Below, in pieces: positions 12,576 through 27,351 of a stretch of DNA of 64,000 bases. The stretch covers positions 5,413,715 through 5,477,714 of the forward strand of contig NC_079913.1 of NCBI RefSeq assembly GCF_024868665.1, read 5' to 3'. A program made the translations under genes and the position numbers. The notes beneath the pieces were generated by a model. That model worked only from the letters and a program-made list of their open reading frames with translations. It ran no database searches and was not told the DNA's origin. The stretch comes from Triplophysa rosa (Eukaryota; Chordata; Actinopteri; Cypriniformes; Nemacheilidae). Position 1 is the first letter of the stretch; each line of letters begins with the position of its first letter.

Positions 12576-15500
12576 CACAAGACGATTTGACCATTGAAGA
12601 CTAAAGACTCTGGGATAAAGGCTAAATCTTTCCTTTGTTTCATATTACCTGGCAGGAGAATACAGCCGTGAGGGGGGCCCAACGCAACCTCCGCACCGCT
12701 ATGGGGGTGGTCCATGTTTAAGAGATCTCAATGCTGAAGCTAGATGAAGTCATAACTGTATGTGAGCAAGGTGAGATCTTAAAGTCTCGAAGGTAAAATG
12801 AAAGATTACTGAAATACGACTCTCTCTTCCAAAGGGTCTCAAGATGATTCTTCCTAAAGCCTCTTTTCTCAGGAGGCAGGCTAGATGGTAAATTGCATTG
12901 TGATACATGCTATTGGGTTATGACATCGAGGGTTAAGAATCTCAGACCACTGGGCCGTCAACGCCAGGCTGTGTAAAGTAACAGATTACGAGTCCCTGCT
13001 GATGTTGCATTTCTGTTTGTGAGGCAGAAGAGGAAAAATTGAACCGTTTATCAGAAAGCCCCAGAGAAATGAAAATAGATTAATGGTACACATATAGGGA
13101 GTTCCCAGTGGGGTGGCAAAAAACGGATAAGGATGATTTTTGCAAAAGAGAGCAAAAGTGACACTGCATATGCAGGAGGAGCAAAGCTCTAAGACTTGTT
13201 ACTGTTGCTATGGCACACGCAGCCTGTTTGTGGGAGTGCGAGTTAACAGAACGCGTGCGTTTGCGTCTCTCTTCAGGAGGTAGAAGTATGTGCATGTGCG
13301 TGTGCGTACACAAGTATGCAGCACAACAGCATATGCATGTGCACATGCATGCATGTATGTATGGAGAGGGTGGGCGGAAGGACACTAACAGAAGTACATA
13401 AGTAATGCGATTTAGACTGAGGTGACAGATGACCTTGAGGGCTTTCGTTCTCATTCCCACTACAGTTAAGCACAGGTTCAGACCTGTCCACCCCGAAGCA
13501 TAACGGTGTTGGTTCCAGATCCACGAGAGCAGGTTCAACCAGATAAATGCTGCCAAAGAAATAAAACAAGCAGATAATTCAAGCATGCCACATATTATTC
13601 CATTGCAAAGACGCATCCTTAATAGAGCAATGAATTAACAGTCCTATTAAAATCCTACAGACAACCACTTAAGCAGATTCATAAAATTTAACATGCATAC
13701 ATAAAATAGCAGTGAATACATTCAGTACGACTAAAAACCCACAAACAATCATTCATACAGATTGTGTTGCTAGCGTGCATCTTTAGAAGAACTTGCGATA
13801 TTATCATGTTATGTGTAATGTATTTTGTCATTTTCATGTTTTCATTACTATACCATACTATATATTTTTTCTTTGCTTTCATTTCTATATTAATTATTAT
13901 TACCATATTTATAATGCATTTCACAACATGTTTTTACAGCTGCTTTAGAAAGCAAACTGTAAAAAGCGCTATAAAAAAATCAGCTTGACATAATTTCATG
14001 TTGACTTTAGTAGAGTCGTTGAAAGTGAGAAAAACTCGCTAACTGCTCTTCAAACTTGGATTTCATAAACACAGCACATGTATGACTGAACTGTTGTCAG
14101 CTAACCCACAAAGCCCTCTACCGCCCACCTCCATCTTGCCAAGTCAACTAATTGTTTATATCCTTCCGGCGCGGACCGAGCGAAAGACGCAGTTTTATTT
14201 TGCCAGTTTCTGTGGACTCTCCTCTTCTCTCCAGGGACTGCCAACAAAACAGTAATTAGTAGATCTCTGAGAATAGAACGGGTGGCCCTCTGAAAACGTT
14301 TAATTACAACTTTACGTCCATGACAGAAGGGCAGACGCACAGAACACATGAAAAGCCCAGCAAAGATGCTGGATATGAAAAGTACACCCGAATTTGTGTG
14401 AATGGATAAGAATGACTTTTGGGTGTGTCATGAACCAAAATTTGGCTTCAAGTGGATTTTTTGGGGGGTTTGTGAAATGATTGCTAATGGTTTAAACTCT
14501 CGAAATGCTGTTTCTCAAAGTATTTAAATGAAACAGATAAAACTAATCAATCCAGTGTAATTGTGAGATCAGTTTTCCTTGTCGATCCAGATGGCCATCG
14601 TGTCAAACAGCTCCAGACTGCAATGCTGTGATTCACAATCACCGTCGGAGGAAATTAAGAACTTAACTGACAAATGATTCAGCAACCGAATGCAAATGAT
14701 TCGAATGCAAATATTATAAAGCATTCTGCTTCAACTATTCAGCTTTTCTTGTCTTGTTCGTTTCAAACCACATTTATCTTTTTATGCAAACTGTGGCCCA
14801 GAACATTTTTTTCCAGTTTTAAACGCATATAGCCCGTTCCTTGCTCTAGAAAAACAGTGATGGAAAAGCTCTTTACGAATCAATATGATTCCGCTTTTAA
14901 ACCTTGTCTTGTGGAAAAATCGCTGCTCTTCCGAACATCATTCTCAAGGCATTACGGTGACCTGAATGGCTTAATCCAACCCATCTGAACATAAATATCA
15001 AGCCATACAAATTAAAACCTCATGTACTTGGGCATTACACGTCTATCTGATAACTCTATAAGCCCAGTTAAGATCACGCTGACCCTACATGATTTCACCT
15101 GCACATTAACTGTGTGTGTAGGCTGTAAATTGCATGTTTCTAAGTAAACGTACAGTAATCAAGAAGACAGAAAATGCCCGTGCATCATGCCACAAGTGAA
15201 AAAGCATCTAAAATACTGATGGGAAATTCCTCAGAAACAGGCGATCAAACTGCACACGGTCAAGATTCATTCTGACTATCATAAGGAATGAAAAACACAG
15301 TTATGCATCCAACCTACAAATTCAACTGATGCATTTACCACTCCACAACCTCTTTCTTCATTCCACGCTACATTTCCAATATTTATTTTATGCCATTGTG
15401 AAAGACCAAGAAAAGTAAAAATATGACATAAAATACACCTGTGCACACAGCCCTTGGGGATCATCCAGATCAGAGGCTGAATTAGAAGATTTTTTGACAA

Positions 15501-15789
15501 GATGAGCTGAGCCCCACAGATGCTTAATGCGCTTGTATGTATTTTATGACAACAAAGTCGTTCATTAACTTCCCACAGAGCAGCATCTTTCTAATGGCAC
15601 CTCAAATGGGTCAGAGTCTCTTTTAATGGGTTTCGCATCACCAAAATCGGAGACACGAAATGATGGCAACACTGTAACAGTTCATTTGAATAATGCAAAA
15701 GTTAGTCAGAGGAATATGAAATAAATGATGCACAGAGCTTGCAGAATAACTATGGGCCATGTTTCGAAATAATAAGAAACGTTAAAGAA

Positions 15790-16408
15790 ATACAGTAGTT
15801 CACCCAAAAATGAAAATTCTGTCATTTGCTCACCCTCATGCCGTTCTGAACTCGTAACAGTAGACGTTTTTTACCCACCCTTTGCCGTACAATTATTTAT
15901 ACTGACCTGAGACTGCTGTCAAATAAAAGGGCCAAATAGACAGAAAAACATAGATTTTTTTCTCTTTGAACTCAGAAATATTCTACTTTTGTGTTCCGGA
16001 AATATTTTCTCTTTTATGTGGAATACCAACAGAATAGCCAACTCTCTCCACTTTTTTACACATTCCATTCAGCATCAAAAAGCAGAACAACAGCAGTGCA
16101 TTTAGAAAAACTGAAACATTAAAATGCTGTCATGCACTTTTTTTTACAGTATATGGGACTCAAACTGTTGAAGCTCCAAAAAGCACGAGTATCCATCACT
16201 AAAGTAACCCAAAAGACTCCAGAAAGGTAAAGGGATAACAACAGCAGTACCCATTGACTTGTATTGGTTTTGTGTATGTACAATACCGACATTATTCTAA
16301 ATATCTTCTTTTGTGTTCCGCAGAAGAAAGAGTCATACAGGTTTGAAATGACAAGAAGGTGAGTAAATGATGACAGAATTGACATTTTTGGGTGAACTAT
16401 CCCTTTAA
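15790..16408 (+). repeat. TTAAAGGG-family MITE, two halves separated by unrelated sequence
   Basis: 15790-15863 has the left end (CAGTAGTTCACCCAAAAATG, TTCTGTCATTTGCTCACCC). 16230-16408 has the right half, ending GGGTGAACTATCCCTTTAA. The roughly 370 bases between them do not resemble the family. Either one copy was split by an insertion, or two truncated copies lie close together; I cannot decide without alignment. Confidence 0.6.
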
Positions 16409-18563
16409 AAGTGAAGCAAAACAACAGGTGTATGTAAGAAAATGATTCATATTTTGATCTTATTTAGCAAAATTAACACAAAAAAGCGCATATGAGTGTG
16501 ATAATTAATAGAAAATAATTATTTGTGTTGAACAAAGAAGTCATACATCTGGGATGACATGAGATTTATGAGAGAATTTTCTTTTTGTGGGAAAGTACTC
16601 TATTAGCTATAACATTATAATCTTTCCTGAATGTTGACTGTAAAATGTAACCGCCATTAACACTCATATAAAGTCGGTCATGCCAAACACCTCACTAGAC
16701 TCTCCAACATTTGCCACATGGTGGAAAACAGCTAGTTAACTTCCATTCCATATCTAAAATAAAGGTCTAGACAAGAAGAGAATAATCACGACACTATTGT
16801 CTGAAGAACAACTGTAAAGCACTCCTGATGTCCACAGACAACAAACAAACCTGCGACATTACGGCTTTTGTTTTTCTCAGACACATTATGCACAAGATTT
16901 AGAGGAAAACGGTCTGTTAATTATGGGGAACACGGCTGAAAAGGTTTCAACACCTTTTATTCTGCCAGTCACATCAAAAGGCATTCACAGACACAAGAAG
17001 TTAGTCTACCATGAGATGCTTCTTTTGAAATTCGTGTTCCTGCTGCTTGTGGAAAAGACATAGATGGGATTTGAGAAAATAATCTTATGTATAAACACAG
17101 AATTTATAACTGGCAACACGCTTCAGTGAAGATGTTTAAACGTGACTGCAGCAAACACGAGGAAGAGAGTAAAATCATATCTGCAGTGCCCTTGGAATCG
17201 TCCCGCATTGACCTTCAAAGATCTCATTGAAAGATGCCGTCTACATTGTATAACAGAGGACACAGCATCACTTTTATTTCAGGAATTATTGCTTTAGCTG
17301 TATAAAATGAAAACGTATATATACAGTATGTATATATAGATACATTCATTATATTGTATAAAACAAAATGCTATAGAGTATGCTGATTGTTAAATACAAC
17401 ATAAAACAAAATATAGTTGACTTAAATAGTTTACATATAACCATGGCAATTCCATATATGCCAACTTCATATAAATATATTCATATAAAAAGTGGCCAAG
17501 TATTCTTGTAAAGATTTAAGGCACTAACAGTAAAACATTAAAGATGCTAATTTTCATTAACCTCAATTTTATGAAGGTAATTTATTATGTACTAATTATT
17601 TCATAAAAGCAACAGATACTTGAGGCGATGCTCCAAGCTGTGTGCTTAAATATAAATTGGTCACAGGGACTCCACCACATGCAGTGTATAAAATCACAAC
17701 AGCTTGTACACAATTTCTTAAGTATAATTGCTTATAGCATAACACCTACAATATCTCTGACCACCTATATATACTTTTAGTGCATTTAAAAAGATAAAGC
17801 TCATACACAGAGCTATGAAACTAAAAATCGTCCATTTGGAAGAAAACCATTTTTTTACGAGTGTTGAGTATAGCGGCAAAGACCTGCAAACTAATTTGAA
17901 ATGTTAACAGGTCTATGGATGATTTATCTGCTGCGGAGTGGGAGAAAGCTGGCATGTGTATCGCAGGCTTCATGCATGGGAGTGCTGCAGAGATTAATGC
18001 CTGACAGAGCGCTTCACCATCGGCCTGAGCTTGGCGTGGGCTCAGCGCACACTCATCAGCCACCTGCTGGAAAAGAATTCCCACGTTCTAATCCTTCAGA
18101 GGGGTCAGAGGGCAACACACCCTGCACACTGACTAAGCAGACAACACAGATACTGTACACCAGCTTCACATAGCAGACGCAATCATGAAGTGGACGAAAT
18201 TCCACATAAATCAAGCCAAAGTACTATAGTACATGGCCAAAATTATGTGTCTGGAGAAAAATGTTATTGCTCAGAGGTTGCTCTTTCAAAGTTCAGGAGT
18301 TTTTCATGGGAGTTTTTATTTGTGTTTTAATCAACTATCAACTTTGTCGAGATGTTGATCTAGATAAAGTCAGTCCTCTCCAACTCAAAAATCAAAATTT
18401 CAAATTTTCTTGTTGCATATACATTTTTAAATTGGTTCAGTTTCTTAAATTTACAAACACTTTTTGAAAAGACTGTTGCCATAAGTGACAAATTTATGAA
18501 AACTCATTTTTTTACAGTGTAGAGAACAAAGGAAACAAAAGAAATAAAAAACGTTAAAATACA

Positions 18564-18713
18564 TTAAAGGAGTAGTTCACCTTCAAAATAAAAATACTGT
18601 CATCATTTACTCACCCTCTTGTCATTTCAAACCTGTATGACTTTCTTCATTTCCACATTTCTTCGGGTGTGTAAATGATGACAGTATGTGGTGAAGGTGA
18701 ACTACTTCTTTAA
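18564..18713. repeat. Short 150 bp MITE with TTAAAGGAGTAGTTCACCTTC inverted ends
   Basis: It starts TTAAAGGAGTAGTTCACC and ends GGTGAACTACTTCTTTAA, nearly perfect inverted repeats. The interior is only the two family arms (CTGTCATCATTTACTCACCC and GTAAATGATGACAG) around a short AT-rich loop. It looks like a minimal relative of the longer TTAAAGGG copies. Confidence 0.8.
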
Positions 18714-18839
18714 AGGTATTCATTAAAAATTAACACATTAATAAACATTAAAAGATTCAACTTTAAACTTGGCGCAATAAAATTGTAGATTGTAGAATGT
18801 AGAATAAATAGCTCAAATAAACTGCTTTTGGATAGAAAC

Positions 18840-19704
18840 TTTAAAGGTGTCATGAATTAAGACATCAATTTTAACTCAAGCTTTTGTTATACAAGATGGA
18901 TTCGTATTCAAGCGAACACACGATAAGTGTCAGAACTGATAACGCCCTTGTTACTGAAATTACAACTTTTATTGACACCAGGCCCAGCGAACGCCATGTC
19001 CTGGAATGCACCTATCTATGACATAGATAGGTTGAACACCGCCTCCACAGAGGAATATCAACAACAACGACTACTTCTGTAGCTCCACCCAGATAGAGCG
19101 AACAAGCAATAAACATGCCGTTAAAGATCGCAAAATACTGTGCAGTGCCTGCTTGTGGAAGAACACAGTCGCTGCATAACCTTCCTTCGGATTCCGACAT
19201 TAGTAATGCGCGGTTGAAGTTTATTTGTAAAGACGTTCCAGCTCACGTGGGTAAAACATTTCACTGCGAATTCCTTTGTGAACAAGTCACAGGTCGACGC
19301 TGGATTTGCGGAGAGGCTAAAATTAAAAAGCAGTGCTGTGCCATCAATATTGGATCCGACAGGAATGGCGCAGCAATCTTATGTGAGTAAAACATATTTG
19401 TACTATGCATCACTATTGCTTTGTTACAGATCGCTTGATATGTCCTGATAATGTGTAACTTACCGTTACGTGTCTAACCAAATTCACAGAAAACTCCAAC
19501 TAAGTTTACTACGCAAACGGCTATACAATCGTAGCAGTGGGAGTTTACTTCCAAGTCTTCAATGTGGCACGTCCATTAAAACCGGCCTCAAAACCCGGGT
19601 AGAAAATAGCCTATTTTTAGCCTGTTTTTGAATGTAAAAACTACGCGAACGTCATAAGTAGACCTCATAAAACAATAAAAAGGCCAGTTCATGACACCTT
19701 TAAA
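18840..19704. mobile_element. Non-autonomous DNA transposon carrying a THAP-like ORF
   Basis: A 17-base inverted terminal repeat, TTTAAAGGTGTCATGAA, is perfect at 18840-18856 and, inverted, at 19688-19704. Between the ends lie 831 bases, including one open frame with a THAP-like amino terminus. No transposase catalytic core was found. The terminal TTTAAA is palindromic, so target-site duplication cannot be separated from terminus and the superfamily stays open. THAP domains occur in P-element-type transposases, which is one possibility only. Confidence 0.7.
19115..19390 (+). pseudogene. THAP-type zinc finger-like ORF inside the transposon (91 residues)
   Basis: The frame starts MPLKIAKYCAVPACGR, with paired cysteines CAVPAC, then SLHNLPSD and LKFICKDVP, and later cysteines in FHCEFLCEQ. 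This is the order seen in THAP DNA-binding domains (Met-Pro start, C-x4-C here rather than the more usual spacing, a Leu-Pro turn, then distal Zn ligands). The expected distal C-x2-H is not intact: CEFLC takes its place. The frame ends in ATCTTATGTGAGTAAAAC, which could be a splice donor leading to a lost second exon. I read it as a decayed or partial transposon-derived domain, not a host gene. Confidence 0.5.
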
Positions 19705-20128
19705 CATCGTATTGCAATCTTCAACAATATTTACTTTCACCTGGAAACATGGCAAATCTCAGCTCAGTAATTTACATTTTTGAGATCTCTTCTAAAACTC
19801 TAGTGGAGACATTTACAAGATTTTATGGTCTTTTTCTCAGGAGAAATATCAGCACTTGAGCAAGTTTTCATTTGCTCCCCATTTAATCTCGTTACTGTCT
19901 AGGAGAAAAAAGAAGATATTCACCCTTTTATGCAAGACTTTATGACAACCTCAGACAGCATTTTTGTTCTCTTAGGGAGTGTTAAACAGACATGTTCAGA
20001 TGTCCACTTGACTAGACAGTACACATTTTGTAAGGGACCTCTAGGCATGTCAAATAAATCTCATTTGTGATCGGTTTAATGCGGCATAAGAATTGAGGGA
20101 GTCACACACAAATGACGTTTTCCTCTAG

Positions 20129-20406
20129 ATGTTGAAGCATCAGTGTGGGTCATTGGTGAGGTCAGACACCGATGTTGGGTGCTGGAGCCTGGCCGGCATT
20201 CTACACTCCAATTCATCCCAAAGGTGCTCAGTGGGGTTCAGGTTCAATGGATTTTGTAGAGGCAATGTTTGTCTAAAGAGATTGTATGGCTGTGTGTTTG
20301 ATTTTATGTTCCCAGAGCAGTAGATGTAACTATAATAGCCAAGTTATAGTTAATTAAGTCTGTTAATTAAAAGAGGGTGTTCACATACTTTTGGCCATAT
20401 ACTGTA
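20129..20406 (-). mobile_element. Tc1/mariner transposase remnant (C-terminal end and terminus)
   Basis: Read on the minus strand, about 20245 down to 20132 encodes NLNPTEHLWDELECR, then PARLQHPTSVSDLTN and a stop. The NPTEHLWDEL block is the region around the third catalytic acidic residue of Tc1-type DDE transposases. On the other side, up to about 20406, the sequence GTTCACATACTTTTGGCCAT resembles the end of a fish Tc1-like element. The rest of the transposase is absent, so this is a dead fragment. Confidence 0.75.
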
Positions 20407-22477
20407 AGAGGTTTCGACACAAAGTCAAGAGGTCAAGCTTTTCGAGAACATAGCGTGGGCGTTATGTATCTAGCTACTGTATACACACAACCAAGTCAAT
20501 TATGAGACACCAATCGCTGTTAACCACAAGACTGCAACAATAGTGGGTTGTTTAGTTAGTTGTTGTTTGAAATAAAGCATATTAATGTTTAATCTCTACC
20601 ACAAATTACACTATAACAAATTAATCATGTACAGACGGTTTCACCGGACGCACACTCCTGGCCCGAACTTAACTTCTGATCTGTGTTTGTTACTAGGTCT
20701 GGCTAGGCTGTTAATATAACTATTTATATTTTATTTTATTAAATTATATTCATTACCCAATTATATATAATCACCAATCAGAAGACCTTAGCAACCACAA
20801 GGCAACTGCCTAGCAATGCATGCACTACAAATAAACCATTCGGGACAACACCCCAAAATTGCATTGGTGAGTTTATTAACCTTTCCCATTTCAGTTGGGA
20901 AAGTTAGCTTTGTAAAATAAGGCTTGGAACAAGTTTTACATTTTGCTTTGTTATTTATAAAATTCTTAAGGTTAATCTTGAGAAGTAATATCTTAAACCG
21001 AGACTCAGGCTGTTCCACACTGAATCACCAAAATCGCTACTTTGTCTCTGTCTGGTCTAAATCTGCCATACATCCTGCACAATATGTTAAAGATTTTACA
21101 AGCTGCATTAAAGCCGGCCGAACGTCTGCTCCATCGTCATTGAGATGATTCAAACTCCCTGAAGCAACATTTCACAAGAACATTAGGTGGTGAGACTAGC
21201 TCTCACTTTTGGGGCATCTTAGGGGACACATTTTGTGAGTGATGTCTAGCTTATATATGCATGACAAGCAGCACGCAAAATGACTGCTGTCAGCAACTCA
21301 TGAAAAACAAATTACATCAAATCGAGGCACAACACGAACTATACATCAATAATATATGCGGTGGGACGGCTCATACGCTGCTCAAAATTGAGCAGACGCA
21401 ATATTTTAGAAGAGGCAACAAATCCTTCACATCACGGACTAAAATTTCATTTTCTTGGCTTATCTGGGACTCGGTGTGTTTTATTTTGCATTCGCTCTCA
21501 TATTTCTACCTCCCACATCAGAGACGAAACCCTCTCAGCGCTCTTTCATCCCAATATCGGTGTCTTCGCGCTAATCTTCTTCCAACTTTCTCATTTCGCC
21601 ATCTCATCTTTGAGTCATTCATCTTTTCTGCATCGCTTTATTCACCTTCCTGACCTTCCTCACTCATCTCTATACTGTCGTCTTTTTATTTTGTCCATTC
21701 CGTTTCTCTATTTCTTACTTTCTTTTTCTTTTGTAGTCAGAGAACATTATTCTTATAATAGGTCTGTCAGTTAAGCCCGTCGATATTCAACCCAGCTGGG
21801 AAGGGCCATAGAAAATTGACCATAAACACAAGTCACATAAACACCGTCGGAGAGCTATTTGGGAAACTGAGATAATCAGAGAACAGAAGCTTTTATCCAT
21901 CATTCGATTCAGACAAATTAGTTACTAACAGACATATCTATGGTCTGGCAAACTTGTTACATGAAGCACATTCAATATAAGGTTGGGATTGAAGAGCTGA
22001 TTGCCAAGCAGTGCTGAAATTACAGTTGTGTTCTGAAAGCTCCCAAACACAACAGCAATTTGGTCCAAAATTGAACCTTCTTAAGGTCTCCATGACATTG
22101 AAACAAGCAGAGAATGTGCAAGCAGTTTAGCGTTGGAAAATGGTAGTGCTGACAATTGAGACTCTTTTAAACACTCCAGAGGGGAGAAGAGGAAAACATT
22201 GACATGGCATAATTTGGTACAAATACAAAGAAGTGTCATTCTGCACGGGTCATTAAGAAAACAAAATGTAGAACTAGTAGCTATTTGATCCAAACCTGAA
22301 AAACATTTTGTCCAGTAGATTTGAAAAAGAAAAGGTTTTTGGGATGTTGCTCTTTGGAATGCAATGACAATGAATAGGGACTGCAGATTTCAAGCTTCTG
22401 AAAGACAAAAGCTTCTGCAAGTCTTCTACAATAAATTTGGGTTTTAAAATGGTGGTACTTTGCTTTGTTTGTGAAGC

Positions 22478-22903
22478 TTAAAGGGAAACTTCACCCAAAA
22501 ATTCTATCACCGTTTACTCGCCTTCGAGTTGTTCCAAATCTGTATAAATTTCTTTGTGCTGATGAACACAGAGAAATATATTTGGAAGAATGCTTATAAC
22601 CAAACAGATCTTGCCCCCAATTGACTACCATAGTAGGAAAAAATACTTTATCATTTTTTTTTGTTCTGTTGAACATAAAAGAAGACATTTTGAAGAATGT
22701 TCTGGGGCATGTAAACAGTTCTGGGGCCCTTTTGACTACCATTGTATATTTTCCTACTATGGTAGTCAATGGGGAGCAAAATATTCCTCAAATTATCTTT
22801 CTCTGTGTTCAACCAAACAAAGAAAATTAATCCAGATTTGGAACAACTTGAAGGTGAGTAAATGATGACAGAATTTTTATTTTTGGGTGAATTATCCCTT
22901 TAA
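22478..22903 (+). repeat. Full-length TTAAAGGG-family MITE (about 425 bp)
   Basis: This is the most complete copy in the window. Left end TTAAAGGGAAACTTCACCC, right end GGGTGAATTATCCCTTTAA. The centre is itself an inverted repeat: TTGACTACCATAGTAGGAAA on the left and TTTCCTACTATGGTAGTCAA on the right. The element could therefore form a long hairpin. No coding capacity. Confidence 0.85.
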
Positions 22904-23753
22904 AAGTTCTAGTCCCTGGTCATTGTTCAGTAAATGAAAAAAGCTACCAAGACAATCTTAGTCAATTTCTCCTCTTGCTTTCCACAAAGGACGGACTAGA
23001 ATAAGTTTTGAAATGACATAAGTGTAACTAACGACAGAATTTTTAATTTTTGGATGAAATACTTAATGACGCTCAGCAACAAAAAAGCATTCCTCTGAAC
23101 AATGAAGAAATAATGAAGAACTCATAGATAACTTCACTCTAATGAGCATAAAACGCATGCTTATAGGGCAGCTATAACAAATCACTGCAGTAGACAGAGT
23201 TAATAATTCAAGAAATGTGAAGACGGAAATGCTGCTCTGTTCTTTAAGTCGTCATCTCATCGACTCTCCATCTGCTCATCGTTTCAGACTATCGCGGAAA
23301 GACGCGATGATGCACGACACTTGTGTCAATTCCTGAAGTTGTGTCATGCGTAGTAAAGACTTATAAATCTTTATGAAGCTCAAGTTCAACCAATAAAACA
23401 TGAATCTGAATCTAAACTGATCTCTACGACTTCAGCTGCACGGTTGATAATCACTAGGAAACCTCACAACGGTAGGCTACAAATTAGAGTCTCTGGCAGA
23501 AAACAAGGTTATTTCAACAGGTGGGGGAATTTACTGCAGGACACGGTGTGATGCGTTTCCTATTGTGAATGCACAGTGTCTAAATAAATAAGAAGGTTGA
23601 AAACAAACATCCTGCTGGGATGTTATTTAAGGTATTTATTATTTCCCAGAAAAAATATACATACAGCGTAATAATGCGTAACAATGCCAGCATGAACCAA
23701 TGACTGAAAGCGCGTGATGGTCAAAATGAATGAATAAAAGGAAACTAAGATTA

Positions 23754-24662
<909 letters not shown>

Positions 24663-27050
24663 TCATAATGTTAGGCTTGTGCCTGGTGTTTTAAAGAATA
24701 CCCAAAACGTTCCAGTGACGCACCCTCTCCAACGCGCAGTGAAGGAATGTATAACCGCCTAGTTAAATTTTATTGAAGGTTCTTAATTTAAAAAGACGCA
24801 CCGCGACAGGTAGTTTACTGGTTTGGATAAGTCTAGGGAAATTTCTCCAGTGAGCGCCTCTGCTCCTAACTTCTTGTGCGTAATTTGAGATCTCCAAACG
24901 TCTTCAACGACCACTGCATCGCTGCCTGCAAACCCACTCATAACGGGAGGGGCAATGCAAATAAACCACTCCTACGAGGAGGGACTTTGCTTATAAAATA
25001 CACATATGATGGCGAAGCTATATAGATAGAGATTAAGTTATGACCAATCAAATTGCGCAAAAACTACAGACGGGAGGCGCGAGGACAGAAAACGCTAGTT
25101 ACCCCCTCTCTTTTGCGGCATTTATTATAACGACAGATAGTCATCTGGTCCACTCAAATAGCTGGTGCGCTTGTTATCTACTATGTATTTTTTTGCTAGG
25201 TTCTTATACAGCTTTGAATTTGTGCAGACAACTGGATATTGCTCTGGGTCACTTATCTGTGCACCCTTTTGATAATTATTTAAAATGTAACTGTTTTCTA
25301 ATATTGAATAAATCCTTATACTTTCTAATAGTTACAAGTGCGCAATGCACCCTGTTTGTTGTTAACGAGCACCAATAGGCCAAAATCCCTTCCCAAAATC
25401 AAAATGGACTATCATATCATCACCCGTCTCTCTTAGCCAGAGGATGTTTACTAAATGATAAAAAAATGAACATTTTCAGATCAAAGCACTTGCTTGCACT
25501 ACCTCCCGACCTGTCTCAAACCATCTAAACCATCCAACTCGAGCAATTATTTGAGAAGCGTTGAAAATATTTCGCACTGAAATACACACAAAAACATTGA
25601 ATGTGCATCTGTTTTCTATGAAGGTAAACATTATTACACACGAGGCCAAATGCATAGAAAGCGACAGTTGGTGTCATGATGAAATAGTTTGTATTTAGCG
25701 CCATCTAGAGATCATAGATTACTATCTTCCCCTAATTTACTGGTCATTCTGCATCTTAACCACACAGTAAACTTATTGATATTACTAAAACTCCATAAAA
25801 TAGGACTCATGTAAAACAGGACTCATGTACCGGTCAATTTTACCTGATTGTTTGCCAACTCATGATAATTGTTAGACAATAAAAATATTTTAAGTTATCT
25901 ACAAATATAAATAAAATATAAATAAAAAGTTTCGTTGGTTTTGAAGAACAAAGTATCCTTTTCAAAGTATGATATATTAAGCAATTAACTTTTATCCATC
26001 CAACATATTTAAATTACCTTATGCAGAGTGCAATGAGCAGCAGTCTAGAATCAGAGCATGTCCTTTACATCCTCCATGATTGTCTGTTGCCTGGAAACGC
26101 AAAGGGCAGCAGTATGCTATATATTGGGTATACATAATTAACATACTGTATCATTCTTCTTATACGACTCCATCTTATAATGCACAGAGACTATTTTTCA
26201 GGATGAAAGGACGAACAATGAGTAACGTGTTATCATTAAGTAACTAGTTATCATTAAGAAGCGTGTTATTGTGTATAGCTCTACAGATTTCATTCTTTGT
26301 CTAATATGCTGTATGGCCAAAGTATTTTTTACCATATTACAAATACTAAGATCGGTGTCTGGTCGTATTTAACATATTCTCTACTGTTCATTTTGTATTA
26401 CTATTATTATAAATAGTGGAAGAAATATTACGCTCTTAAAAGGAACATAAATGACATCACAGAAAATAACTGTGAAAGTTAAATGTAAATTAACTCTAGC
26501 ACTATAGGGGTTTTGTTATATTTCTGTTTATAGTAGTGTATTAAATATTTTAACTTGTCATAATAGTGCCTGTCAAATCAGTAGTTAAATAAACAATAGA
26601 GTGCAATACGTTATGGATAACAATACAGAAACAAGCCAGATGTAGGCTTAGTAAAAGGGAAGAGGCAGTAAACTATGCAAAGAAAGCACAAAACAACATT
26701 ATGCAGTATGGATGTCAAGTTACCTGACGAACACCAAATGTTTTAACAAATTTACGCGTTAACAGCGCCATCTTGCTTCAGCAAAACAAAGCACAATGAC
26801 ACGAGCGTCCACACGTCGCTTCTCATGTGCCCATCCGGGTACTGCAGCCTTAGCCAATGAGCTTCGAGGATCGAAAATAAAGCTCTTTGCAGTTTTACAT
26901 GTATGAGAATGTAAAAGCAAGCTTTGAGAATCTCATATATGCAATCTTTGAGCCACATCATCTTGACTGTGTGGTTAGAGACGCTCGCGGACTTCTCTCC
27001 TGACTACTGTAGCTAGAAAACAGTGGTGTGTTAGCTAATCACGCCCAAGG

Positions 27051-27056
27051 AACGTG
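27051..27056 (-). promoter_or_regulatory. Candidate E'-box (CACGTT) upstream of cry1
   Basis: The plus strand reads AACGTG, the complement of the CACGTT E'-box bound by CLOCK/BMAL in several clock-gene promoters. It lies 815 bases before the cry1 start codon. A six-base match is weak on its own. Confidence 0.3.
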
Positions 27057-27343
27057 ACTGGGGATCATCTACGCGGTTGCATTGCTTGCCCAATCAGAAC
27101 GCGTGATTTTTTGTGCGCAATCACCAGGGTGGAGTTAAGTTGACCTGACCGAATGAATTGCGTAGCTGAAAGTGCGTGGACTCGTCGCCGTGGGAAATAT
27201 TTACAAGTGGACGTAACGCTGAAGGAATCAATCGAGACATTTTAAAATATCTAATATGAGGTCTACTTTAACGCAGAATATGTTTTTGTCTTGCGACAGC
27301 AGCCTGTAACGCCGTTACGAGCGACTCTAGCCAATATTAACAT

Positions 27344-27351
27344 TTACATAA
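27344..27351 (-). promoter_or_regulatory. Candidate D-box (TTATGTAA) upstream of cry1
   Basis: TTACATAA on the plus strand is the exact complement of TTATGTAA, the core D-box bound by PAR-bZIP factors (TEF, DBP, HLF). It lies about 520 bases before the cry1 ATG. In zebrafish, D-boxes drive light induction of some clock genes, so it is a plausible regulatory site, not a demonstrated one. Confidence 0.4.

Noticed and set aside
13080..13616. 178-residue minus-strand open frame
   Set aside because: It crosses alternating CA/TG repeat DNA and yields Cys/His-rich noise that mimics zinc fingers without regular spacing.
14101..14349. 82-residue minus-strand frame, considered as an alternative abtb3 first exon
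   Set aside because: No similarity to ABTB3 and no good donor in frame.
20129..20323. Plus-strand open frame of 64 residues
   Set aside because: It is the wrong strand of the Tc1 transposase remnant.
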